Assembly: GCA_040880285.1 (NCBI GenBank)
Contig: JBBDIT010000020.1
Span: forward strand, 1 to 39,163
Source: JANQJA01 sp040880285
GTDB taxonomy: Bacteria > Pseudomonadota > Gammaproteobacteria > Pseudomonadales > Azotimanducaceae
Reading direction: 5' to 3'
Length of the DNA: 39,163 nucleotides
Shown: positions 15,808 to 24,269 of the stretch, piece by piece
Layout of the letters: each line of letters begins with the position of its first letter
Position numbering within the stretch: position 1 is the stretch's first letter
Notes under the pieces: generated by a model
The model's input: only the letters and a program-made list of their open reading frames with translations
Database searches by the model: none
What the model was told of the DNA's origin: nothing
Translations under genes and position numbers: made by a program

Positions 15808-17828
15808 AAACCATGCTCCGAAAGTAGGGCCATCAAGGCCGATTCATCGATAATTTTAATGCCAAGTTCCTGCGCCCTGGTGAGTTTCGAACCAGCCGCG
15901 TCGCCGGCAACGACACAAGCGGTATTTTTCGAAACCGAGCCGGCAACCCTGGCCCCCAGTGCCTGTAACTTCGCTTTTGCATCATTCCGTGTCAGTTGCG
16001 TCAAGGTCCCGGTCAACACCCAGGTTTCACCTTCCAGCACATTTGTGCTGGCGCCCTGGGCAACGGCGTCCCATCGAATGCCGAGCTCAATCAGTTCATT
16101 GATTACCTTTTCGTTCTCTTGCTGGGCGAAGAAAGTTGCGATCTCTTCAGCGACGATGGGTCCGACATCCGGTACTTGCTGGAGCCTCTTAAGGCTCGCG
16201 TGCCGTAACTCGTCGAGATCACCAAAATACACCGCAAGGTTTCTCGCGGTCGACTCGCCCACGGCCTGGATCCCCAGTCCATAAATGAATCTCGGCAAAG
16301 TGGTCTGTTTACTCTTTTCCAGTGCAGCCAGCAGGTTGGCCGCTGACTTTTCTCCCATACGCGGCAATGCCACCAACTGCGCTTCAGTCAGCTTGAAGAG
16401 GTCCGCAGGACTCGTAACAAGCCCTTCATCCACCAGTTGTTCTACCAGTTTGTCACCCAGTCCCTCGATGTCCATGGCAAGTCTCGAGGCAAAGTGGCGG
16501 ATACTTTCCTTACGTTGTGCAGAACACACAAGGCCGCCACTACAACGGGCAATCACCTCCCCCTCAGGTTTGACAATTTCAGAGCCACAGGCCGGGCAGG
16601 CAGTCGGCAACTTGATCGCCCTGGTTCCTTTCGGGCGTTTGTCCCTGACCACCGAGACGACCTTCGGGATCACATCACCGGCGCGCTGGATCACGACCGT
16701 ATCACCGATCCGCAAACCAAGACGTGCGATCTCATCCATATTGTGCAAGGTCGCATTGCTGATGGTGACGCCCCCTACCTTGATCGGGCGAAGCCTGGCC
16801 ACCGGTGTGATGGCACCGGTGCGACCAACCTGGAACTCGACAGCCGTCAACACCGTCACACCTTCCTCAGCTGGAAATTTATGCGCAATAGCCCAGCGAG
16901 GTGTGCGAGTCAGCATGCCCAATGTTTGCTGCAGGTCAATGCGGTCGACTTTAAACACGACGCCGTCGATTTCGTAGTCCAGTTCCGGGCGTGTCGACAT
17001 CACTTGCTCATAGAAAGCCAGGCAAGCATCTATCCCGGTCACCACTTCTACCAGCGGATTGGTACGAAATCCCCACGCTCGCAACTTCGCCAGTATTTCG
17101 CTGTGCCGGTCCGGCAATTGACCCCCTTCGACAACGCCGACGCTATAGCAGAACATGGCGAGGCGCCGCCTCGCTGTCAGCCTTGAATCCAGTTGGCGCA
17201 AGCTGCCGGCAGCAGCGTTGCGGGGATTGGCGAACAATTTCTGGCCCGCTGCCCCGGCTGCCTCGTTGATTTTCCTGAATGACGATTTGGCGATATAGAC
17301 CTCGCCGCGCACTTCCAGTCGCCCGGGAAAGCCAGCCCCCATCAACGCCAGCGGAACTGACTCTATAGTACGGATATTAAGTGTGATGTCTTCCCCGGTC
17401 GTGCCATCGCCGCGTGTGGCCGCACGAGTCAGCTTTCCCCTTTCATACAGGATACTGACCGCAACTCCATCGATCTTCGGTTCACAAACATAGTCGATAG
17501 GCTCAGTTATGGACAGGCGGGCCTTGATCCGACGTTCGAAGTCTCGCATGTCGGCCTCGCTGAACGCATTCTCAAGCGAGAGCATCGGCAATTCATGACG
17601 AACCTGGGTAAACGCCTCGAGTGGTGCGGCGCCTATGCGCTGCGTGGGGGAATCCGGCGTCACCAGTTCCGGATACTCCGTCTCGATGACCCGAAGTCGA
17701 TTAAACAGGCGATCGTATTCGGCGTCGCTGATCTCGGGTTGATCGAGGGAATGATAAAGGTAGTTGTGCCGGTTGATGGTTTCTCGAAGCTCTTCGACTT
17801 CTTTTACGATTGCGCGTGGCGCCGCCAT
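15804..17828 (-). CDS. ligA: NAD-dependent DNA ligase LigA
   Basis: A 674-residue ligase, normal length. The Ia and adenylation domains come first, with YHSLDQPEISDAEYDRL in Ia and the adenylated lysine K118 in EPKIDG. Then follow an OB fold, a four-cysteine zinc finger (CPACG... CSGGLVCSAQ), helix-hairpin-helix repeats and a C-terminal BRCT domain (GETWVLTGTLTQLTRNDAK). It seals nicks in replication and repair using NAD. The frame reaches a TTG at 17843, fifteen bases further upstream; the ATG is preferred. It follows zipA by 17 bases and overlaps the lipoprotein gene by four, in the smc-zipA-ligA order usual for many gammaproteobacteria. Confidence 0.98.
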   Translation of the reverse strand: MAAPRAIVKEVEELRETINRHNYLYHSLDQPEISDAEYDRLFNRLRVIETEYPELVTPDSPTQRIGAAPLEAFTQVRHELPMLSLENAFSEADMRDFERRIKARLSITEPIDYVCEPKIDGVAVSILYERGKLTRAATRGDGTTGEDITLNIRTIESVPLALMGAGFPGRLEVRGEVYIAKSSFRKINEAAGAAGQKLFANPRNAAAGSLRQLDSRLTARRRLAMFCYSVGVVEGGQLPDRHSEILAKLRAWGFRTNPLVEVVTGIDACLAFYEQVMSTRPELDYEIDGVVFKVDRIDLQQTLGMLTRTPRWAIAHKFPAEEGVTVLTAVEFQVGRTGAITPVARLRPIKVGGVTISNATLHNMDEIARLGLRIGDTVVIQRAGDVIPKVVSVVRDKRPKGTRAIKLPTACPACGSEIVKPEGEVIARCSGGLVCSAQRKESIRHFASRLAMDIEGLGDKLVEQLVDEGLVTSPADLFKLTEAQLVALPRMGEKSAANLLAALEKSKQTTLPRFIYGLGIQAVGESTARNLAVYFGDLDELRHASLKRLQQVPDVGPIVAEEIATFFAQQENEKVINELIELGIRWDAVAQGASTNVLEGETWVLTGTLTQLTRNDAKAKLQALGARVAGSVSKNTACVVAGDAAGSKLTRAQELGIKIIDESALMALLSEHGL

Positions 17829-17845
17829 GTGTTCATTACCCAATT

Positions 17846-18664
17846 CTAATGATGCCGATGCTGGTAATCCCTGATCTCTTCACGGCAGTGTTCAATCGTC
17901 TGGGGCGTAACTACGCTTCTGGACTCATCCTTCACCTCGCCATCCAGTTCTTCCGCCAGGGCCTGTGCAACCGCAATCATTTCGTCATAGATACGCAGCG
18001 GCTCATCTTGTTCGTGAGCACGCATGAACAGACTTACCGCGGGCGTCTGCAGCTCACCCATTTGATTGATGTCAAACGTACCGGGTTCGACTGCATTGAC
18101 CAGGCTAAATACCGATTCACCTTGTTCCATGCGATGAAAGATTTCCATCTCCCCGAATTGCATATCCAGTTCAACCAGCGACTCGAGTAAGCTCTGGCCG
18201 TTGAACGGCTGGTGCAATGCGGTTACATAAAGCACGATAAAGTATTCGGGCCGCTCCGGCTGCCGGGGCGCATCCTGGGTTGCGCGAATCGGTCGGTCTG
18301 TTACCAGGCCCTTCTGCTGGTCAGACGGGGCGACCCAGCCCGCATCGTCATGACTCACCGGTTTATGGCCACCACGCCCCATTTCCACAGGTTCCATCAA
18401 CACCGGAACGTCGGCGCCCAGATTCATCGCTTGTTGCTCGGGAATGGTTTTGATCCTGGCACCGCCATTAGGCAGTTCTGCCTTTAGCATCGAGAAGTCT
18501 TCATCGGCAGAGACGTCCTCGCCGGGGCGACTCATAAAATCCTTATCGAGTGACATTTTCAAGGTGTTACGATTGGCACGCATTCGCCAATAGCCATGCA
18601 ATAGCACCGCCACAACGAATACGGGACCTATGATCAGTAACCAGTCTCGCAAACCGAAATCCAT
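17846..18664 (-). CDS. zipA: cell division protein ZipA
   Basis: A 272-residue bitopic inner-membrane protein. The N terminus has a membrane segment at about 8-25 (LLIIGPVFVVAVLLHGY) followed by a charged, flexible linker. The C-terminal ZipA domain (about 140-262) has EYFIVLYVTA, FNGQSLLESL, MEIFHRMEQG and VSLFMRAHE. It tethers FtsZ to the membrane at midcell through that domain. The ATG has a GGAG site. It lies between smc (36 bases upstream) and ligA, the conserved gammaproteobacterial order, and is probably co-transcribed with both. Confidence 0.95.
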   Translation of the reverse strand: MDFGLRDWLLIIGPVFVVAVLLHGYWRMRANRNTLKMSLDKDFMSRPGEDVSADEDFSMLKAELPNGGARIKTIPEQQAMNLGADVPVLMEPVEMGRGGHKPVSHDDAGWVAPSDQQKGLVTDRPIRATQDAPRQPERPEYFIVLYVTALHQPFNGQSLLESLVELDMQFGEMEIFHRMEQGESVFSLVNAVEPGTFDINQMGELQTPAVSLFMRAHEQDEPLRIYDEMIAVAQALAEELDGEVKDESRSVVTPQTIEHCREEIRDYQHRHH

Positions 18665-18700
18665 CGTCAGACTCCGCTATTATTCTGTTTGCCGGCTGCC

Positions 18701-21700
18701 CTAAACCGCTGCCATTGCTACTGCTTCGTCCACATCCACAGACACCATTCGGGAAACACCCGGCTCGTGCATCGTTACACCCATCAACTGATCGGCCATT
18801 TCCATCGCAATTTTGTTGTGCGTTATGTAAATGAACTGCACAGTTCGCGACATTTCCTTGACCATTTCCGAGTACCGTCCGACGTTGGCATCATCGAGTG
18901 GCGCATCCACCTCATCGAGGAGGCAAAAAGGCGCGGGATTCAAGCTGAAAATTGCGAACACCAGCGCAATCGCCGTCAGTGCTTTTTCGCCACCGGACAG
19001 CAAATGGATACTGGAGTTACGTTTACCCGGGGGCCGCGCCATCAAGCCAACGCCGGTGTCCAACAGATCCTCACCCGTCATTTCAAGATACGCATGACCG
19101 CCACCGAACAGTTTCGGGAATAACTGTTGTAATTTGACATTGACCTTGTCGAACGTCTCCTTGAACCGGGTACGGGTTTCAATATCAATCTTGCGGATGG
19201 CGTTCTCGAGTGTTGACAAGGCTTTCTCCAGATCCTCGTTCTGCGCATCCAGGTATTGTTTGCGTTCAGACTGGACCTTGTACTCATCGATCGCAGCAAG
19301 GTTGATCGCCCCCAGCCGCTGGATCCGGTTATTGATTTTAGTCAGGTTCTCGTCCCAGCCGGCCTCATTGGCCTCTTCCGGCAAACTCTCGATGACGCCG
19401 GTGAGGTCCTGATGATCCGCTTCCAGCTGTTCCTGGATGGTCGACCGCCTGGTCTCAAGTCCCTGCCATTCCATCCGGACCTGGTCCAGACTGGCGCGCA
19501 ACTGTTCGATTTGCTCTTCCACGCTTGCGCGCTGCTGTTCACATTCACGGATCTCATGGCCAACCGTCTCGGATTGCCTGCGTAGCGCCGTCAGCTCATT
19601 TTCGACAGCAAGGCGTGCTTCCAACTGGGTTTCCAGCTCTTTTTTCAGATTCTGCTGTGGTTCTTCACTCTCGCTAATACTGGTTTCCAGTGCCTTTTTA
19701 CGCTCCTCCAGTACCGCCTGCTGTTCCTGCAATCGTGACATGGCATGCCCGGTGGATGCGATCTCGGAATTCAGCGATTGGATTTTAAGCGCGAGCTGGT
19801 GGGCTGCATCCCGATCTTCCCGGGATTTGGTTCGGGCGGCCTCCAGCGTACGCTGCTTCTCATCACGTTCACTGATGAGCTGTTGGCGCTTTTGGGTATC
19901 ACGTTCCATCTGGTCCATGGCTTCGGACAGAAGGTTGCGGGCCACCTTGAGTTGGGCCTCGTCTTGCTCCAACTGCGTGACACTGGCTTCGATTTCCTGG
20001 TTGGCACGTGACAGGTCGTTTTTGATTTGTTCGGCCTGTAGTCGCCTGGCTCCCAGTTGCGCGCGAGTCTCACTATAGGCTCGTTGTTGTTCCGCAAGCC
20101 GCGCCTGGCCCTGGTCACGTTCGGTTTCCGCTACTTTGAGGGCGCTGACACCCGACTCGAGACTCGCCGTCAAGGCGTTGACTTCCGCCTGTAGCCTATC
20201 CACGTCCCGTTCCAAGGTCTCGAGTTCTTCCTGGCGTTTGATCACACCAGCGGTCGCATCGTGGTCCTTCGACACACGCAGCCAATCGCCAGCCAACCAG
20301 ATGCCATCCGCCGTAATCACCGATTGTCCGGTGCCCAGTTGTGCGCGCATCGCGAGCGCCTGGTCCAGTGATTCGGCGACCATGACATTTGCAAGCAAGT
20401 GGGACAAATCAAATTCAGAATTGACCCTGGACAGCAGTGACTCACCGGCCGTCGTCGACCCGCCCTGCGAGTTTGTGGCGACGAACGTGAGCGCTCCCTT
20501 TTCAAAGTCTCCCAGCAGGCGACTCACCGCATCAATGCCATCGACACAAACCGCCTGCAGATGATCACCCAGCACGGTTTCAACCGCGAGCGCCCAGCCT
20601 TCCTCGACTTTCAGCTTTTCGCCCAGACGTACCTGGTCTTTCATACCGTGGCGCGCAAGCCAGGTCATTTCTGCATCGTCCTGCTGGCCGAGCGCTGCCT
20701 GCTGCAATGCCTCAAGCGAAGCGCGTCGACCACGAACGCCTTGCAGGGCACCGCGTTTTTCGTCCAGTAATGCCGTCAGGTTCTGGTTTTCTTCCCGTTG
20801 CTCTTCAATTTTGACAGCAAGATCGCGGATTTCGGACTCGATTCGAGCTACCTGTGTTTCCTGGGTCGACAGCATGGCCTCCAACGGTCCCAGTTCACCC
20901 TCGACGGTAGAGCTCTCCAGTCGCTCGATATCGCGGCGAAGCGACACAATCCGTGCATTCAGGCGTTCAATGGATTGTTCCAGGGATTCGATACGGGACT
21001 GTTGTACTTCGCCACGATTCCGCGAGGCGGCGGCGGTCTGGTTAAATTCGTCCCACGCATGCTGCCATGCCTGCATGGCTTGTTCGGCGGCAGCAAGCCG
21101 GTTACCCGATGCTTCCTCGGTTTCTTCAACCACGCTCCTTTGGGGTTCAGTCCTTGCCAGCTCCTCGCGTAAGCCCGCTATCTTGCGCTCGTCACCATCA
21201 ATGTCGGATCGAATCTTGTACCAGTTAGCACTGACCTGTTCGAGGTCACGATTCAATTCCGAGTTACGTTCGTTCTGGTAGGAAATGGAATCTTCAATCC
21301 GCGCAATCTCGGTCCCGTGGTCATAGTAGCGCTTTTGCACTTCATTCATCTGGTCCGATAACCCGGCGAGCACCGCGCGCTTCTGCTCAATTTCCGCATC
21401 CAGGCGGCGCAGGTCGGCTACCCTGGCTTCCTGCTCGTTTTGCAGGCGATTAATGTTGTCGGTCTTGAGCCTGGCTTGCCCTGATATTGCCTGCCACTTT
21501 AGCGCCTGCAGCTGGGCCTGCAGAGTTCGTTCCTCCGCCTTAAGTTCGGTATAGCGTTCAGCTGACCGGGCCTGGCGTTCCAGGTGATGCAACTGTCGCT
21601 CGAGTTCTTCCCGCAGGTCGTTCAACCGGTCAAGGTTATCCCGGGTATGGGAAATACGGCGTTCAGTTTCCCGTCGACGCTCCTTGTACTTTGAAATACC

Positions 21701-22204
21701 GGCCGCTTCCTCGATGTACATCCGCAGGTCTTCCGGCCTCGCCTCGATTAACTGGCTGATCATGCCCTGCTCGATGATCGAGTAACTCCGCGGGCCAAGG
21801 CCGGTACCAAGGAAAATATCCGTGATATCTTTGCGCCGGCACTTCTGGTTATTCAGGAAGTAGTTTGACTGGCCGTCCCGGGTCACCTGGCGCTTGATCG
21901 AAATCTCGTTATAGGCCGCAAATTCACCCGTCAGGCGACCCTCGGTGTTGTCGAAGATGAGTTCGATTCCAGCCTGGCCAATCGGCTTGCGAGTAGTGGA
22001 ACCATTGAAGATAACATCAGCCATTGACTCGCCACGTAATGTTTTCGCTGACGACTCACCCATCACCCACCGAACCGCATCAATAATATTGGACTTGCCG
22101 CATCCGTTGGGACCGACGACGGCACAAAGATTACTGGGGAAGGGAACTGTTGTAGGATCTACAAAGGATTTGAAACCGGCGAGCTTAATTGCCTGCAGAC
22201 GCAT
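18701..22204 (-). CDS. smc: chromosome segregation protein SMC
   Basis: A 1167-residue SMC ATPase of normal bacterial length. The N-terminal head has Walker A GPNGCGKS at 31-38. Two long coiled coils (about 170-500 and 650-1000), rich in Glu, Gln, Arg and Leu, flank a hinge around 510-640 (with VETVLGDHLQAVCVDGIDA). The C-terminal head has signature LLSGGEKALTAIALVFAI and Walker B CLLDEVDAPLDD. It forms ring-shaped dimers with ScpA and ScpB that organise and segregate chromosomes; those partners are not in this window. It is the first gene of the smc-zipA-ligA run. Confidence 0.98.
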   Translation of the reverse strand: MRLQAIKLAGFKSFVDPTTVPFPSNLCAVVGPNGCGKSNIIDAVRWVMGESSAKTLRGESMADVIFNGSTTRKPIGQAGIELIFDNTEGRLTGEFAAYNEISIKRQVTRDGQSNYFLNNQKCRRKDITDIFLGTGLGPRSYSIIEQGMISQLIEARPEDLRMYIEEAAGISKYKERRRETERRISHTRDNLDRLNDLREELERQLHHLERQARSAERYTELKAEERTLQAQLQALKWQAISGQARLKTDNINRLQNEQEARVADLRRLDAEIEQKRAVLAGLSDQMNEVQKRYYDHGTEIARIEDSISYQNERNSELNRDLEQVSANWYKIRSDIDGDERKIAGLREELARTEPQRSVVEETEEASGNRLAAAEQAMQAWQHAWDEFNQTAAASRNRGEVQQSRIESLEQSIERLNARIVSLRRDIERLESSTVEGELGPLEAMLSTQETQVARIESEIRDLAVKIEEQREENQNLTALLDEKRGALQGVRGRRASLEALQQAALGQQDDAEMTWLARHGMKDQVRLGEKLKVEEGWALAVETVLGDHLQAVCVDGIDAVSRLLGDFEKGALTFVATNSQGGSTTAGESLLSRVNSEFDLSHLLANVMVAESLDQALAMRAQLGTGQSVITADGIWLAGDWLRVSKDHDATAGVIKRQEELETLERDVDRLQAEVNALTASLESGVSALKVAETERDQGQARLAEQQRAYSETRAQLGARRLQAEQIKNDLSRANQEIEASVTQLEQDEAQLKVARNLLSEAMDQMERDTQKRQQLISERDEKQRTLEAARTKSREDRDAAHQLALKIQSLNSEIASTGHAMSRLQEQQAVLEERKKALETSISESEEPQQNLKKELETQLEARLAVENELTALRRQSETVGHEIRECEQQRASVEEQIEQLRASLDQVRMEWQGLETRRSTIQEQLEADHQDLTGVIESLPEEANEAGWDENLTKINNRIQRLGAINLAAIDEYKVQSERKQYLDAQNEDLEKALSTLENAIRKIDIETRTRFKETFDKVNVKLQQLFPKLFGGGHAYLEMTGEDLLDTGVGLMARPPGKRNSSIHLLSGGEKALTAIALVFAIFSLNPAPFCLLDEVDAPLDDANVGRYSEMVKEMSRTVQFIYITHNKIAMEMADQLMGVTMHEPGVSRMVSVDVDEAVAMAAV

Positions 22205-22259
22205 AAATTGATTTTACTCCGAAGTACTACAATGCGGAACCTTGAGGCTGTTGTCCTTC

Positions 22260-22287
22260 TTGCCGCACAAACCGTTTATTCTATATA
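22260..22287 (+). promoter_or_regulatory. possible sigma-70 promoter for the DUF938 gene
   Basis: TTGCCG (22260-22265), a 16-base spacer and TATATA (22282-22287). This lies about 52 bases before the start at 22340, in the 135-base gap between the divergent smc and DUF938 genes. The match is moderate and the region is AT-rich, so the call is tentative. Confidence 0.35.
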
Positions 22288-22320
22288 AATTCCCCAATGG
22301 GTCGTAGCATTATTCAGCCG

Positions 22321-22332
22321 AATTCCGGAATT
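22321..22332. other. 12-bp perfect palindrome before the DUF938 start
   Basis: AATTCCGGAATT is self-complementary and ends seven bases before the ATG at 22340, across the expected ribosome-binding region. It could be a repressor site or chance; no second copy was noticed. Confidence 0.25.
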
Positions 22333-22339
22333 ATTAACG

Positions 22340-22951
22340 ATGAGCCAATCACCCTATCAATTGCGCCTGTCAGAGGCCGCTGAACGCAACAAACAGCCGA
22401 TTCTCGATATATTGGGTCCGTTGCTCCCGGTGCGCGGTGTGGTACTTGAAATTGCCAGTGGCACGGGCCAGCACGTCGAGCATTTCGCCCGTGCCTGCCC
22501 AGGCGTTACCTTCCAGCCCTCGGAAATGCTGGCGGCGTCCTTGCCGCCGATCATGGCCCGGATTGAGCAGACGGGACTGGCGAACGTCAGCAAGCCGATT
22601 CAACTCGACGTATGCGAGCTGCCCTGGCCGATCCAGGATGCCGATGTGATCGTCAACTGCAATATGGTCCATATCTCCCCGTTTGCCACCAGCGAGGCGC
22701 TATTTGCAGGTGCCGCCATGACCCTGCCGACGCAGGGCCTTTTGTTTATGTACGGCCCTTTCCGTCATCACGGCAAATTTACCGCAGACAGCAATGCGGC
22801 GTTCGATAAATCGCTAAGACAGCGCGATCCTGCATGGGGTATCCGGGATGTAGACGACCTCTTGTCGCTTGCGGACAAGTGCGGCCTTGCTCTCGAAGAC
22901 ATTGTCGAGATGCCCGCCAATAATCACGCGTTGATTTTCAGGATGACTTGA
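22340..22951 (+). CDS. DUF938 family SAM-dependent methyltransferase-like protein
   Basis: A 203-residue Rossmann-fold protein of the DUF938 family, common in proteobacteria and some eukaryotes. The SAM-binding loop is LEIASGTGQHVEHFA (about 36-50), followed by VTFQPSE with an acidic residue after strand 2, and VNCNMVHISPF at strand 4. The C-terminal part contains FMYGPFRHHGKF and ends with MPANNHALIFR, both typical of the family. The methyl acceptor is unknown. It is cytoplasmic. Its TGA is directly followed, with no spacer, by the stop of the convergent serine hydrolase. Confidence 0.88.
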   Translation: MSQSPYQLRLSEAAERNKQPILDILGPLLPVRGVVLEIASGTGQHVEHFARACPGVTFQPSEMLAASLPPIMARIEQTGLANVSKPIQLDVCELPWPIQDADVIVNCNMVHISPFATSEALFAGAAMTLPTQGLLFMYGPFRHHGKFTADSNAAFDKSLRQRDPAWGIRDVDDLLSLADKCGLALEDIVEMPANNHALIFRMT

Positions 22952-24145
22952 CTACTCGGCACTATCAGCGATATAGGTGGGCGCTGGTGGTAACCATTCT
23001 CGCTGGTAGAGGTCCAGAAAATCGAAGACGAGCTCACCCAATTGGTTGGGTTCCGAATTGGTGAGAAACACCATACCCAGCTGACGGTCACGATTGAACA
23101 CCATTTCCGATCGCATACCGCGAACATAGCCACCATGGTGGACGAAGCCATCCGTACTACCATAGTTAAATACGCGCCAGCCCAGACCATAGTAAACTTC
23201 ACCCAGCTCTTGCCGCCATCGATAGTGCGCCTGCTGTCGGCTGGTCCTGACGAGACCCGAGTGCATTTCATCGAGCATCTCTGCCGACAATACTTCAGGC
23301 ATCTGGCCCAATTGTGCCAGCAACCACGATTTCATGTCGTCAATACTGGCATTGATACCGGCCGCGGGTGGTACCCGATAGTAATGATCGGTGGTTCGTG
23401 TTGGCGCCCATCGGGTCCCGGTCCAGATATGCGGCTCGGCATGGTTGTCATCCGTCACGAATGCGGATAAGCCGAATGAGGCACGATACATCTTTAGTGG
23501 CTCGAATAACCGGTCCCTGACATAGGTCGGGTAGTCTACCCGCGCCGTGGCCTGAACCACGTCACCGATCAAACTGAACACAACATTCTGGTAACCGTAA
23601 CATTCACCCGGTGCACAAATAAAATGTACCCGATCCAACCGCTGTTTGATGCGATCGTAAGTCATATTGTCTTCGATCAAATTCGTGTAGGCGTGTGGCA
23701 TTAAACCCGAGGTCTGGGACATCAAGTGCTTCAACGTGATTCTTTGACCATAATCGTCACGGTTGAAGCGGATAGAAGGAATATTGTCGCTGATGGGCGT
23801 ATCCCAATTTACCTGATTTTCGCGTACCAGGATGGACCCGGCTGCAGAGGCGAAAGTTTTCGACAGGGATGCCAGCCGGAAAAGCGTATGTGGCGTCACC
23901 GGAGCAGTTTCACCGACGTTACGCACACCCCAGGTTTTTTGCAGCACCACGCGGCCATCAACCACCACCACAATGGCAGCGCCCGGCGTCTCAGCCACCA
24001 GGGGCCGGAGGAGTTGATTTTCGAGTTCGATGACAAATTCGCTACCATTCGGGGCGGCAAGGCCTGGATTTGATATCCAGAAAAAAACAAGGCATATGAA
24101 CAGGCTGGTAACCGAACGAGTCAAAGGGGCAGGTCTTGATTGCAT
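22952..24145 (-). CDS. class C beta-lactamase-type serine hydrolase (exported)
   Basis: A 397-residue protein with a signal peptide (hydrophobic about 11-30, LAAP). The penicillin-binding fold motifs are SLSK (S93 nucleophile, K96), YQN (Y185, N187) and HHGG (336-339) in place of KTG. The His variant is usual in the esterase, D-aminopeptidase and PBP4-like branch of family S12, so antibiotic resistance should not be assumed; a periplasmic peptidase or esterase is more likely. Its length is normal. It is divergent from the gamma-glutamyltransferase gene, across an intergenic region with a tandem repeat. Confidence 0.88.
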   Translation of the reverse strand: MQSRPAPLTRSVTSLFICLVFFWISNPGLAAPNGSEFVIELENQLLRPLVAETPGAAIVVVVDGRVVLQKTWGVRNVGETAPVTPHTLFRLASLSKTFASAAGSILVRENQVNWDTPISDNIPSIRFNRDDYGQRITLKHLMSQTSGLMPHAYTNLIEDNMTYDRIKQRLDRVHFICAPGECYGYQNVVFSLIGDVVQATARVDYPTYVRDRLFEPLKMYRASFGLSAFVTDDNHAEPHIWTGTRWAPTRTTDHYYRVPPAAGINASIDDMKSWLLAQLGQMPEVLSAEMLDEMHSGLVRTSRQQAHYRWRQELGEVYYGLGWRVFNYGSTDGFVHHGGYVRGMRSEMVFNRDRQLGMVFLTNSEPNQLGELVFDFLDLYQREWLPPAPTYIADSAE

Positions 24146-24201
24146 AAGTCAGGTCAGGTTAGCACATAATTTTTGCAGAAATAAGCTATCCTTTCTGCCG
24201 G

Positions 24202-24237
24202 GAATACTGTGAAGAATACTGTGAAGAATACTGTAGG
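24202..24237. repeat. 12-bp tandem repeat, three copies
   Basis: GAATACTGTGAA occurs at 24202-24213 and 24214-24225, with a third copy differing at its end (GAATACTGTAGG) at 24226-24237. It lies in the 124-base gap between the divergent serine hydrolase and GGT genes, 33-68 bases before the GGT start. It may be slipped-strand expansion or a set of binding sites. Confidence 0.85.
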
Positions 24238-24269
24238 GAAAACTGCCAGCGATACTTCAGGAAATCTAT

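Noticed and set aside
22952..24145. Reading the class C fold protein as an antibiotic-resistance beta-lactamase.
   Set aside because: The third motif is HHGG rather than KTG, which is usual in esterase or peptidase relatives; no ampR-like regulator is adjacent.
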